From: an uncultured Flavobacteriales bacterium
Lineage (GTDB): Bacteria > Bacteroidota > Bacteroidia > Flavobacteriales_D > Crocinitomicaceae
Length of the DNA: 12,412 nt
Assembly: GCA_903899795.1 (NCBI GenBank)
Contig: CAIUKX010000456.1
Coordinates: 1-12,412 of the forward strand
Reading direction: 5' to 3'
Shown here: one piece after another, positions 1 to 7,345 of the stretch
Layout of the letters: each line of letters begins with the position of its first letter
Numbering within the stretch: position 1 is the stretch's first letter
The notes under the pieces: model-generated
Told to the model about the DNA's origin: nothing
The model's database searches: none
What the model saw: only the letters and a program-made list of their open reading frames with translations
Translations under genes and position numbers: made by a program

Positions 1-2
1 AT

Positions 3-425
3 ATTGTTTTTTGTCAAGATAATCAATCATCGTCTAAAAAAAATGTATTGAGAGGTTTGCATTTCCAAGTACCACCTTTTGCACAAGGAAAACTCGTAAG
101 TGTTGTTCAAGGTAGTGTAATAGATGTTGCTGTTGATATTCGAAAAAATTCATCTACATACGGCAAGTATCAGATGATCGAATTGTCCGCAGATAACAAA
201 AAACAATTTTGGATTCCTCCAGGATTTGCGCATGGATTTTTGACTTTAGAAGAAAACACGATTTTTCAGTATAAATGTACAAATTACTATTCTCCTGTTT
301 CTGAGAGAACTATCAAATGGAATGATTCTACTTTGAAAATTAATTGGCCTATTATCGACCCAATCGTTTCCGAAAAAGATCAAATAGGGCTAGATTTTGC
401 TACCTTTACGTCAGAATTTGATTGA
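3..425 (+). CDS. rfbC: dTDP-4-dehydrorhamnose 3,5-epimerase, 3' part (5' end outside window)
   Basis: Epimerises C3 and C5 of dTDP-4-keto-6-deoxyglucose in the cytoplasmic pathway to dTDP-L-rhamnose, a sugar of O-antigen or capsule. The reading frame is open to the left edge. About 140 residues are visible of a family that is usually near 180, so roughly the first 40 are missing. The TTG at 48 lies inside the conserved LRGLHFQ block and is not a start. Visible family marks are RGLH (catalytic His), the Lys of QGKLV, a cupin strand with PPGFAHGF (second conserved His), and the Tyr of YKCT followed by NYYSP, which supplies the acid/base Tyr in characterised RmlC. The C-terminal IKWND and INWP stretches also fit. 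The next gene begins 6 nt downstream, which suggests one polysaccharide operon. Identity is secure; the choice between RmlC and a relaxed-specificity sugar epimerase of the same fold is inferred. Confidence 0.93.
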   Translation: MVFCQDNQSSSKKNVLRGLHFQVPPFAQGKLVSVVQGSVIDVAVDIRKNSSTYGKYQMIELSADNKKQFWIPPGFAHGFLTLEENTIFQYKCTNYYSPVSERTIKWNDSTLKINWPIIDPIVSEKDQIGLDFATFTSEFD

Positions 426-431
426 AATAAC

Positions 432-1505
432 GTGCTACATAAAATAATTGAATTATTAGGTTTCTGTTTGGGAGGTTTCGTGCTTTCTATGATTTGCAAT
501 GAAATTTTACTTCGTTTTTCCAAATCGTTGGGTATTCGTAATAATAATGACGTAGTGGTACGTTGGAGTAATGAATCAAAGCCTTCATTAGGAGGGATCA
601 GTTTTTTTATTGTATTTATTTTTGTTTCGATCGTTTATTCGATCATTTTCTTTGAAAAAAATATTTTCCACGACTACCAATATGTGGGTCTAATTTTAGC
701 TGGCTCAATTGCATTCCTTATGGGATTGGCAGATGATGCATACAATACAAAGCCTTTGGCTAAGTTGGCAATTCAAATTATTTGTGGACTTGTGTTTGTA
801 TATACTGGTACGGTTCTCAATCTATTTCACATTTTTGCATTAGATGCTTTGCTGACTATTATCTGGGTTGTTGGTATTATGAATTCGCTCAATATGTTGG
901 ACAACATGGATGGGATCACAGGTACAACTGTTTTCTTTGTACTATTGACATGTTTGTTCTCAGGTTGGTTATTATTCAATTTTGAAATCGATATTTGGTC
1001 CATAACAGTAATATCAATGATTGGTGCTGTGAGTGGCTTTCTCGTATACAATGTTAATCCTTCAAAGTTATTCATGGGTGATGCCGGAAGTCAATTTATT
1101 GGTCTTTTTGTAGCTTTTTTTGCGATCAAAAATTTGTGGAATTTGGGGCCGATTACACAACATTCTTCATGGATAGGAATTATCATCACCTTGATTGTGT
1201 TTACTCCCGCTGCTGCAGATACTTTTACAGTAATAATCAATCGTTTGAAGAAGGGGAAATCACCAATGGTAGGAGGTAAGGATCATACAACTCATCATTT
1301 GGTTTATGCCGGTTATAAAGACAAGTCGGTATGGTATATATTCGTTGGAATAGGATTCGTATCAACTGTATTGGCTCTTGTAATGATCACTTTCTTAAGA
1401 AACGGGATTATAATACCAATTGTATTTTCATCATTGTATTTTTTGAGTGTTTTTGGACTTCTATATAGAAATACAATTAAGCACCCAATTCCTAAAAGAA
1501 AGTAA
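432..1505 (+). CDS. WecA/MraY-family undecaprenyl-phosphate sugar-1-phosphate transferase
   Basis: Integral membrane glycosyl-1-phosphate transferase (glycosyltransferase family 4) that moves a sugar-1-phosphate, typically GlcNAc-1-P, from UDP-sugar to undecaprenyl phosphate and so primes O-antigen or other lipid-linked glycans. It has 357 residues with about ten hydrophobic segments. Family motifs in order: KPSLGG near residue 50, the Mg-binding ADD at 100-102, NxxxLDNMDG around 154-161, FMGDAGS at 214-220, and the cytosolic GGKDHTTHH at 281-289. The GTG at 432 is preferred as the start because it keeps the first membrane helix whole and sits 6 nt after rfbC; an ATG at 489 would cut into that helix. 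MraY is less likely because the neighbours are polysaccharide genes and the dcw cluster is absent. The exact sugar substrate cannot be read from the sequence. Confidence 0.9.
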   Translation: MLHKIIELLGFCLGGFVLSMICNEILLRFSKSLGIRNNNDVVVRWSNESKPSLGGISFFIVFIFVSIVYSIIFFEKNIFHDYQYVGLILAGSIAFLMGLADDAYNTKPLAKLAIQIICGLVFVYTGTVLNLFHIFALDALLTIIWVVGIMNSLNMLDNMDGITGTTVFFVLLTCLFSGWLLFNFEIDIWSITVISMIGAVSGFLVYNVNPSKLFMGDAGSQFIGLFVAFFAIKNLWNLGPITQHSSWIGIIITLIVFTPAAADTFTVIINRLKKGKSPMVGGKDHTTHHLVYAGYKDKSVWYIFVGIGFVSTVLALVMITFLRNGIIIPIVFSSLYFLSVFGLLYRNTIKHPIPKRK

Positions 1506-1531
1506 GAGTAGAAAAACCAAAGTAGAGACAG

Positions 1532-2476
1532 ATGATGTCGTTTTCAATAAATAGATGGATAATTGGCAGAAATTTTATTTTTTGTTTTTTTCTATTTCTT
1601 TCTTGTACTCAAATACCTTCAAAACCAAAGAAAAAGCAGATTGCAGAGTTTAAATCGCCGACTGTTTTTGCGTTACCACCTTTACCTGATCACATGTATT
1701 TTTGTGGTCAAAAGATCAATCTGCAGGATGAAGATATCAGAGAACGATTGGATCGGGAAATTTTAGTAAATGCCTACTTTCAAAGTTCAACAGCATTATC
1801 TTTCAAAAGAGCAGGGCGATATTTTCCTGAAATAGAACGGATTCTAAAAAGTGAAAATGTTCCGGATGATTTTAAGTATTTGGCTGTGATTGAAAGTGGA
1901 TTGGCTCAGGCAGTGAGTCCTGTTGGAGCACAAGGATTTTGGCAATTTATGCCTTTTACTGCAAAGGAGTTTCATCTAGAAATGAGCAATGAGGTTGATG
2001 AACGTTTGCACATTGAAAAAAGTACACGTGCGGCATGTGAATATATACGTAATGCGCATGGAGAATTAAGGGATTGGTTATTGACAGCAGCTTCCTACAA
2101 TCGGGGTATAGGTGGTGTTCGACAAGATATGAAGTGGCAGGGAACGGATCATTATTTTGATACCGATATGAATAGTGAAACAGCGCGTTATGCTTATCGT
2201 ATTCTTGCAGTCAAAATCATTTTTGAGCATCCGAGGGCTTATGGATATGATGTGGAAAATATGGAAATTTATGAGCCTTTTCTTACTAAAAAAATGAAAA
2301 TAACAAAGTCGATTCCCAATCTTGCGAAATGGGCTCTTTCAAAAGGATATAATTTCAAAATTGTCACAAAATTAAATCCATGGATTAAAGGAAATAAATT
2401 GACAATTAAAAAAAAGACCTACGAAATATTACTACCTTCAGCATCAGAAAATTTAAAACCCTATCGTAAATATTGA
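1532..2476 (+). CDS. Membrane-bound lytic transglycosylase, SLT domain (MltD-like) lipoprotein
   Basis: Cleaves the glycan strand of peptidoglycan between MurNAc and GlcNAc with formation of 1,6-anhydroMurNAc, acting in the periplasm. It has 314 residues. The N-terminus is basic and then strongly hydrophobic, ending in FLSC at Cys25, a plausible though imperfect lipobox. The goose-type SLT domain spans about 100-225, with catalytic Glu121 in AVIESGL, then GAQGFWQFMPFTA, DER, KSTRAACEYI and AASYNRGIGGV. The C-terminal 60 residues hold a short module (NLAKWA, LNPWI, LLP) that in related Bacteroidota proteins takes the place of LysM domains; no true LysM is seen. ATG-ATG at 1532/1535 gives the complete signal peptide. 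It lies 26 nt after the transferase gene and 2 nt before uvrA, so it is probably co-transcribed with both. Confidence 0.9.
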   Translation: MMSFSINRWIIGRNFIFCFFLFLSCTQIPSKPKKKQIAEFKSPTVFALPPLPDHMYFCGQKINLQDEDIRERLDREILVNAYFQSSTALSFKRAGRYFPEIERILKSENVPDDFKYLAVIESGLAQAVSPVGAQGFWQFMPFTAKEFHLEMSNEVDERLHIEKSTRAACEYIRNAHGELRDWLLTAASYNRGIGGVRQDMKWQGTDHYFDTDMNSETARYAYRILAVKIIFEHPRAYGYDVENMEIYEPFLTKKMKITKSIPNLAKWALSKGYNFKIVTKLNPWIKGNKLTIKKKTYEILLPSASENLKPYRKY

Positions 2477-2478
2477 TC

Positions 2479-5298
2479 ATGGCAAAAACGGAAGATTTGT
2501 TTGAAAATGGAGCAATTGAAGTTTTTGGTGCACGTGAGCATAATTTGAAAGATATTGACCTTAAAATTCCTCGGAATAAATTGGTGGTATTTACCGGATT
2601 GAGTGGAAGCGGAAAATCTTCTTTGGCTTTTGATACCATTTTTGCGGAAGGACAGCGAAGATATATTGAAACATTTTCGTCTTATGCACGTCAGTTTTTA
2701 GGTGGTTTGGAAAGACCCGATGTGGACAAGATCGATGGGCTTAGTCCTGTAATTTCAATTGAACAAAAAACGGTTTCCCGTAGTCCCAGATCAACAGTCG
2801 GTACAATTACTGAAGTCTATGATTTTTTACGTTTGTTATTTGCCAGAATAGGTACGGCTTATTCGTATGTTTCAGGTGAACAAATGGTGAAATATTCCGA
2901 CGATCAAATTGTTGATCTGATTATTGAACATTTTGATGGTAAAAAAATCATCTTACTAGCACCAAAAATAAAAGGTCGTAAAGGACATTACCGCGAACTT
3001 TTTGAGCAAATTTTGAAGATGGGATTCACCAAAGTAAGGGTGAATGGAGAACTGAAAGACATCGAATCGGGAATGAAGTTGGATCGCTACAAGATTCACG
3101 ATATAGAAATTGTGATCGATCGTTTGCTAGTATCGAAAAATGACCGTAAAAGAATTTACGATGCTGTGATCATAGCGATGAAGCATGGCAATAAATCAAT
3201 GATGATTCAGGAATTTGAGACCAATGAAGTGAGGCATTTCAGTCGAACGTTGATGTGCCCGACTTCAGGAATAAGTTATCCTGAACCTGAGCCTAGTTTA
3301 TTTTCTTTCAATTCTCCGTATGGCGCTTGTCCTGTTTGTAGTGGGTTGGGTGAAGTGTCGGAAGGAAACATTGAAAAAATTATCCCCAATCCAAAATTGT
3401 CGATTAAAAAAGGCGGTTTTGCTCCGCTTGGCGAGTTCAAAGGTGGTTGGATTTACGATAAACTGGATAGTTTCCTTGTGCAGGAAGGGTATTCAATCAC
3501 AACTCCTTTGGAGGAAATTCCAACGGAAGTGATGAATGTTCTTTTGTACGGAAATGATGATTTGGAAATTTCAGGAAAGAAAGAATCGATTCGTTTTGAA
3601 GGGATCATTCCTTTTATTTCAAGACATTCGGAAGAAAGTACAGCTGGGATTCAGAGATGGGCTCAAAGTTTCATGAACAAGGTGATCTGTAAAACCTGTG
3701 AAGGAACCCGTTTACGAAAAGAAGCTCATTTCTTCAAGATTGATAATCATCATATTGGTGATTTAGCTCAAATGGATTTGAATGAACTCAAGGAATGGTT
3801 CACTCAAATGGAGCCTAAATTATCGAATTCTCAACAGGTAATTGGCACTGAAATTCTAAAGGAGATCAATACTCGTTTGAATTTTATTTTAGGAGTCGGA
3901 TTGGAATACTTGACATTGCACCGTTCAGCAAAAACACTTTCGGGTGGAGAGGCTCAACGAATTCGTCTGGCGACTCAAATTGGTTCAGAGTTGATGAACG
4001 TTTTATATGTATTGGACGAGCCTAGTATTGGTTTGCATCAACGCGATAATACGAGGTTGATTTCGTCCTTAAAAAAGCTCAGGGATACCGGAAATTCTGT
4101 GATCGTGGTTGAACACGATAAAGAAATGATTGAAGCTGCAGATTTTGTGGTTGACATCGGTCCTGGAGCAGGGATACACGGCGGGAGAATTATGAACGCT
4201 GGCATTATTTCCGAATTGAACAGTCATGATTCTTTGACAACAAAATACCTTCGTGGAGAAATGAAAATTGAAATTCCCAAGTCACGAAGAAAAGGGAATG
4301 GTAAATTTTTAGAATTGATCGGTGCGACCGGGCATAATTTAAAAAATGTAAATCTTAAAATTCCATTGGGTACATTGTGCTGTGTAACAGGAGTTTCTGG
4401 TAGTGGTAAGTCATCGTTGATTAATCACACACTTTATCCTATTTTACTGGAACACATCTATAACGGAGTGAAGAAACCTTTACCTTACAAAAGTATTAAA
4501 GGGTTAGAGCATTTGGATAAAGTCATTGAAATTGATCAAAGTCCGATTGGAAGAACACCACGTTCTAATCCAGCGACGTATACGAATATGTTCACAGAAA
4601 TCCGATCACTTTTTGCTTCCTTGCCTGAGGCGCAGATTCGTGGATATAAACCAGGTCGTTTTTCTTTTAATGTAAACGGTGGAAGATGTGAGACATGTGG
4701 AGGTGGTGGTCTGAAAGTAATTGAAATGAATTTTCTTCCAGATGTTTATGTTGAGTGTGAAACGTGTAATGGAAAAAGATACAATCGGGAAACACTTGAA
4801 GTACGTTACAAAGGGAAATCGATCAGTGATGTATTGGATATGACTATCGCAGATGCTGCAGTTTTCTTTGATAAGATTCCGAAAATTCATCGTCCGCTTG
4901 AAACTTTGGTTTCAGTGGGATTGGGGTATGTCAAGCTAGGACAACCCTCAACAACTTTGTCGGGAGGTGAGGCTCAGCGGATCAAACTATCTACTGAATT
5001 AGCTAAACGAAGTACAGGAAATACGGTTTACATCATGGATGAACCTTCAACAGGCTTACACTTTGAGGACATTCGTTTGTTATTGCTGGTTTTACAGCGA
5101 TTGGTGGATGAAGGAAATACGGTTTTGGTGATAGAACATAATTTAGACATCGTAAAAGTAGCCGATTATGTTATTGATATCGGTCCGGAAGGTGGTAAAG
5201 GAGGCGGTAAAATCATTTGTGAAGGAACACCTGAAGCGATTATAAAAAAATCAAAAGACATTTCTTATACCGCAAAATATTTGGCGCTCGAAATGTGA
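2479..5298 (+). CDS. uvrA: Excinuclease ABC subunit A
   Basis: DNA-damage sensor of nucleotide excision repair; the dimer finds distorted DNA and loads UvrB. It has 939 residues, the full family length. Two ABC cassettes are complete. The first has Walker A GLSGSGKS at 40-47, signature LSGGE at 487-491 and Walker B Asp513-Glu514. The second has Walker A GVSGSGKS at 638-645, LSGGE at 827-831 and Asp854-Glu855. The C-terminal zinc module is intact (Cys737, 740, 760, 763). The N-terminal four-Cys site is incomplete: Cys260-Pro-Thr-Ser263 pairs with Cys284/Cys287, so one usual ligand is Ser. An extra CxxC lies at 404/407. The ATG at 2479 is chosen over the in-frame TTG at 2473, which would overlap the preceding gene. 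The position right behind a cell-wall gene is an operon of mixed function and says little about its role. Confidence 0.98.
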   Translation: MAKTEDLFENGAIEVFGAREHNLKDIDLKIPRNKLVVFTGLSGSGKSSLAFDTIFAEGQRRYIETFSSYARQFLGGLERPDVDKIDGLSPVISIEQKTVSRSPRSTVGTITEVYDFLRLLFARIGTAYSYVSGEQMVKYSDDQIVDLIIEHFDGKKIILLAPKIKGRKGHYRELFEQILKMGFTKVRVNGELKDIESGMKLDRYKIHDIEIVIDRLLVSKNDRKRIYDAVIIAMKHGNKSMMIQEFETNEVRHFSRTLMCPTSGISYPEPEPSLFSFNSPYGACPVCSGLGEVSEGNIEKIIPNPKLSIKKGGFAPLGEFKGGWIYDKLDSFLVQEGYSITTPLEEIPTEVMNVLLYGNDDLEISGKKESIRFEGIIPFISRHSEESTAGIQRWAQSFMNKVICKTCEGTRLRKEAHFFKIDNHHIGDLAQMDLNELKEWFTQMEPKLSNSQQVIGTEILKEINTRLNFILGVGLEYLTLHRSAKTLSGGEAQRIRLATQIGSELMNVLYVLDEPSIGLHQRDNTRLISSLKKLRDTGNSVIVVEHDKEMIEAADFVVDIGPGAGIHGGRIMNAGIISELNSHDSLTTKYLRGEMKIEIPKSRRKGNGKFLELIGATGHNLKNVNLKIPLGTLCCVTGVSGSGKSSLINHTLYPILLEHIYNGVKKPLPYKSIKGLEHLDKVIEIDQSPIGRTPRSNPATYTNMFTEIRSLFASLPEAQIRGYKPGRFSFNVNGGRCETCGGGGLKVIEMNFLPDVYVECETCNGKRYNRETLEVRYKGKSISDVLDMTIADAAVFFDKIPKIHRPLETLVSVGLGYVKLGQPSTTLSGGEAQRIKLSTELAKRSTGNTVYIMDEPSTGLHFEDIRLLLLVLQRLVDEGNTVLVIEHNLDIVKVADYVIDIGPEGGKGGGKIICEGTPEAIIKKSKDISYTAKYLALEM

Positions 5299-5351
5299 TG
5301 TTTCCGGAAATATATTACACAACTTACCGGATTCTATTTTTCAATATTTCA

Positions 5352-5394
5352 TAGTGTTCTTTGTGAAAACTTTGCGTTCTTTGTGGTTAAATAA
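5352..5394 (+). repeat. TTTGTG/TTTGCG-rich intergenic element (possible dispersed repeat)
   Basis: Just upstream of the PP-loop gene, three near-identical hexamers TTTGTG, TTTGCG and TTTGTG follow each other with starts at 5360, 5371 and 5380, ending in GGTTAAATAAA. This layout resembles short intergenic repeats that I recall from Bacteroidota and some other genomes; I could not check copy number here. TTTG is also the core of the Bacteroidota promoter consensus, but no TAnnTTTG and no correctly spaced -33/-7 pair is present, so a plain promoter reading is weak. Confidence 0.4.
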
Positions 5395-5406
5395 ACGAGA
5401 ATTTAA

Positions 5407-6141
5407 ATGCAAACAGAACGACCAAAAGCAATTTTCGCGTGGAGCGGAGGAAAGGATTCGTCTTTTTGTCTTCATCAGGTTTTACTTGAAAATAAATACG
5501 AGGTTGTTTATTTATTGACGACAATGAATGCTGAATTCAAGCGAATTTCTATGCACGGAGTCCGCGAAGAATTATTGGATGCTCAATCGAATTCAATCGG
5601 AATTCCACAGTTGAAAGTCTGGATTTACGAAGCGACTAATGAAGGGTATGAGCGTCAAATGGAAGCGATGTTGTTGCAAGCAAAGTCGGAAGGAATTGAG
5701 TATGTCATTTTTGGTGATATTTTTCTGGAAGATTTGAGAGTTTATCGTGAAAATAATTTAGCAAAAGTTGGTATGAAGGCTGTATTTCCTTTATGGAAAA
5801 GAGATACAACTGAGTTGATTCATGATTTTATTCGTCAGGGATTTAAAACAGTAACCTGCTGTATTAATGATGCACATTTGGATGAAAGTTGGGTTGGTAA
5901 AGAAATTGATGAGAATTTCATTATGGATTTACCAGCAAGTGTTGATCCTTGTGGTGAAAATGGTGAATATCACACCTATTGTTATGCTGGTCCCATCTTC
6001 CAAAAGAAAATTGATATTCATATCGGTGAAAAAATCTATAAACCTTTGGAAATTAAAACCGATGATTCCTGTGGTGGAATAGAGTCTGAAATTAAGACAA
6101 GAGGTTTTTGGTTTTGTGATCTGTTGAGTATTGAAGGATAA
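5407..6141 (+). CDS. DUF71/COG2102 PP-loop ATP pyrophosphatase, Dph6-like
   Basis: Member of the adenylating PP-loop family that includes diphthine-ammonia ligase Dph6. It has 244 residues. The ATP-binding loop SGGKDS is at 13-18 after a short beta strand. Conserved blocks of the family follow: GDI at 103-105 with Arg111, FPLW with a following Asp, and the C-terminal DPCGENGEYHT at 180-190. Bacteria have no diphthamide on their translocase, so the archaeal and eukaryotic reaction cannot be carried over. Published comparative genomics of DUF71 proposed a cobamide (B12) salvage role for a bacterial subgroup, but no B12 gene or riboswitch is visible here. The usual FVYDGP end is YCYAGP in this protein, so the Asp common in relatives is Ala. 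It stands alone between uvrA, 108 nt upstream, and a terminator. Family assignment is firm; the substrate is unknown. Confidence 0.85.
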   Translation: MQTERPKAIFAWSGGKDSSFCLHQVLLENKYEVVYLLTTMNAEFKRISMHGVREELLDAQSNSIGIPQLKVWIYEATNEGYERQMEAMLLQAKSEGIEYVIFGDIFLEDLRVYRENNLAKVGMKAVFPLWKRDTTELIHDFIRQGFKTVTCCINDAHLDESWVGKEIDENFIMDLPASVDPCGENGEYHTYCYAGPIFQKKIDIHIGEKIYKPLEIKTDDSCGGIESEIKTRGFWFCDLLSIEG

Positions 6142-6146
6142 AAAGA

Positions 6147-6180
6147 AACCCGAATTCAATATTTTAATCGAATCCGGGTT
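6147..6180. terminator. Hairpin terminator between convergent genes
   Basis: An 11-bp stem with one mismatch (arms 6147-6157 and 6170-6180, AACCCG paired with CGGGTT at the base) closes a 12-nt AT loop. On the - strand the stem runs straight into TTTCTTTTT, a proper U-tract for the DoxX-like gene that ends at 6207. On the + strand the tail is weaker (ACTATTGTTTTA). It starts 5 nt after the stop of the PP-loop gene, so it probably serves both directions. Confidence 0.8.
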
Positions 6181-6206
6181 ACTATTGTTTTACCTTAAAT
6201 ACCGAG

Positions 6207-6575
6207 TTATTTTCCTTTTTGTAATTTGTGGTAATAGATGTTTGAAACAATCAAAAATGCAAGCAGTACTAATGGTACTATACCAGTTGAAGCTCCATCA
6301 GCAGCTGCATGTGCAAGAAATGCAGAAAAGTAAACAATTCCTAATCCAGCGTAAGCCCATTCTTTGATTCTTCCCTTAAACATAGGAAGTACAATCACCA
6401 GTGCACCTATGATTTTAGCTATTCCCAATTCATATCTGAAAAAATCAGGAAAACCTAAATGCTGAAATGCAGTTTTAGCAACTTCTGGCATTGCAAAGTA
6501 CATGATTCCTGAAAGTAGTCCCATTGCAACCGCTAAGACTGTTGTGATCCAATAAATAATTTTATCTCCTTTCAT
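6207..6575 (-). CDS. DoxX-like four-helix membrane protein
   Basis: Small integral membrane protein of 122 residues with four predicted hydrophobic helices, at about 6-28, 45-63, 73-91 and 96-115. The pattern FRYELGIAKIIGALVIVLP followed by KEWAYAGLGIVYFSAFLAH is typical of the DoxX_2/DUF4870-neighbour group of DoxX-like proteins. Family members are often encoded beside flavin oxidoreductases or thiol/redox genes, and some take part in membrane redox complexes; no catalytic residue can be pointed to here. It has no cysteine. The gene follows the nitroreductase by 21 nt on the same strand and is most likely its operon partner, with the hairpin at 6147-6180 as common terminator. The precise biochemical role is unknown. 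Confidence 0.8.
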   Translation of the reverse strand: MKGDKIIYWITTVLAVAMGLLSGIMYFAMPEVAKTAFQHLGFPDFFRYELGIAKIIGALVIVLPMFKGRIKEWAYAGLGIVYFSAFLAHAAADGASTGIVPLVLLAFLIVSNIYYHKLQKGK

Positions 6576-6596
6576 ACCAACTAAAAATTAAATAGA

Positions 6597-7229
6597 TTAA
6601 TCAACAAATATAAACAGATCTTTTGAATCTTGTCTAACCTTCGGAACATTCACTAAATAGTCGTTCGCTGCATCACGGTATCCGAGTGCTAAAAGCACAA
6701 CACTCTTCAAACCTTTTTCTTTCAAACCTAAAATTCGATCGAATTCATCAGGAACAAAACCTTCCATTGGCGTTGCATCTACTTCTTCAGCCGCTGCAGC
6801 TATTAATCCAGTACCCAGTGCAATGTATGCTTGGCGAGCTGCCCAATTAAAATTAGCCTCGTCACCTCTTGGAACAATTCTGTCGATAAGCATGTTTTTG
6901 AGACTACTTAAGCTGTCTGCAGATACGTTTTTAACACGAGCATGTAATTGAACAAAATCTTCAGCGTGTTGTTCTGTTATGCCAGTATAAGCAGCAAAAA
7001 CCAATAGGTGCGAAGCATCTGTTATCTGAGTTTGATTGAATGCTGCAACTTGAAGTTCTTTTCTGATTTCTTTGTTTTTCACAACGATAATCTTATAAGG
7101 TTGTAATCCAAAAGAAGATGCCGATAAACGGATGGCTTCAAGAATGTTTTCCACTTTTTCTTTTGATATTTCAGTACCATTCATTTTTTTGGTGGCATAT
7201 CGCCAGTTCAATGTATCAAGAAGTTTCAT
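6597..7229 (-). CDS. Nitroreductase-family NAD(P)H-dependent FMN oxidoreductase (NfsB-like)
   Basis: Cytoplasmic flavoenzyme of 210 residues, the usual size of group B nitroreductases. Members reduce nitroaromatics, quinones or enones with NAD(P)H through FMN. The N-terminal WRYATKKM (Arg and Lys for FMN phosphate), SSFGLQPYKIIVV (FMN and dimer-interface block), the central AARQAYIALGTGLIAAAAE helix and the C-terminal glycine-rich LLALGYRDAANDY with a closing Lys-Val-Arg are all in family order. It contains no cysteine. It is transcribed away from the HxlR-type regulator gene across a 116-nt region with a paired operator, and it is followed at once by the DoxX-like gene. This divergent layout matches known HxlR-controlled reductase loci such as yodB/yodC of Bacillus. 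The physiological substrate is not readable from the sequence. Confidence 0.92.
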   Translation of the reverse strand: MKLLDTLNWRYATKKMNGTEISKEKVENILEAIRLSASSFGLQPYKIIVVKNKEIRKELQVAAFNQTQITDASHLLVFAAYTGITEQHAEDFVQLHARVKNVSADSLSSLKNMLIDRIVPRGDEANFNWAARQAYIALGTGLIAAAAEEVDATPMEGFVPDEFDRILGLKEKGLKSVVLLALGYRDAANDYLVNVPKVRQDSKDLFIFVD

Positions 7230-7263
7230 TTAGTAAATTTTAAATTTAATTTTTTCCTTTGAT

Positions 7264-7271
7264 CAAAAGTA
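7264..7271 (-). promoter_or_regulatory. Candidate -7 promoter box of the nitroreductase-DoxX operon
   Basis: Read on the - strand this is TACTTTTG, a perfect match to the Bacteroidota -7 consensus TAnnTTTG, 35 nt before the nitroreductase ATG at 7229. That would leave a leader of roughly 25-30 nt. The -33 TTG box is not clear: only a T-rich TTCTTTTT lies at about the right distance. Confidence 0.5.
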
Positions 7272-7298
7272 CATATATTCGCTATATAAAAAGAAGTG

Positions 7299-7332
7299 GT
7301 ATATTAAAGTATACTGCTATACTTTGGTATAG
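7299..7332. promoter_or_regulatory. Paired palindromic operator for the HxlR-type regulator
   Basis: Two 16-bp dyads stand two bases apart. The left one (7299-7314) is GTATA-N6-TATAC, the right one (7317-7332) is CTATAC-N4-GTATAG. The halves 7300-7313 and 7318-7331 are also inverted copies of each other in 12 of 14 positions, so the site has dyad symmetry at two levels. GTATAC/TATAC cores in dyads are usual for HxlR/DUF24 regulators. The right dyad ends 13 nt before the hxlR-type start codon and contains ACTTTG, so it probably overlaps that gene's own promoter (autoregulation, inferred), while the nitroreductase promoter box lies 28 nt away on the other side. Confidence 0.7.
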
Positions 7333-7345
7333 TAAATAAGTTGTT

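Noticed and set aside
48..50. TTG as start codon of the rfbC fragment
   Set aside because: The frame is open to the left edge, and the residues before it (VFCQDNQSSSKKNV) fit the family, so the gene starts outside the window.
2473..2475. TTG as start of uvrA
   Set aside because: It would overlap the stop of the transglycosylase gene and add two residues only; the ATG at 2479 opens with MAKTED and is the normal choice.
5301..5340. CCGG repeats after uvrA (TTTCCGGAAA and ACCGG before a T-rich run) as a terminator
   Set aside because: The pairing between the two CCGG sites is only about 5 bp with a 16-nt loop; the 10-bp palindrome alone has no loop. Too weak to call.
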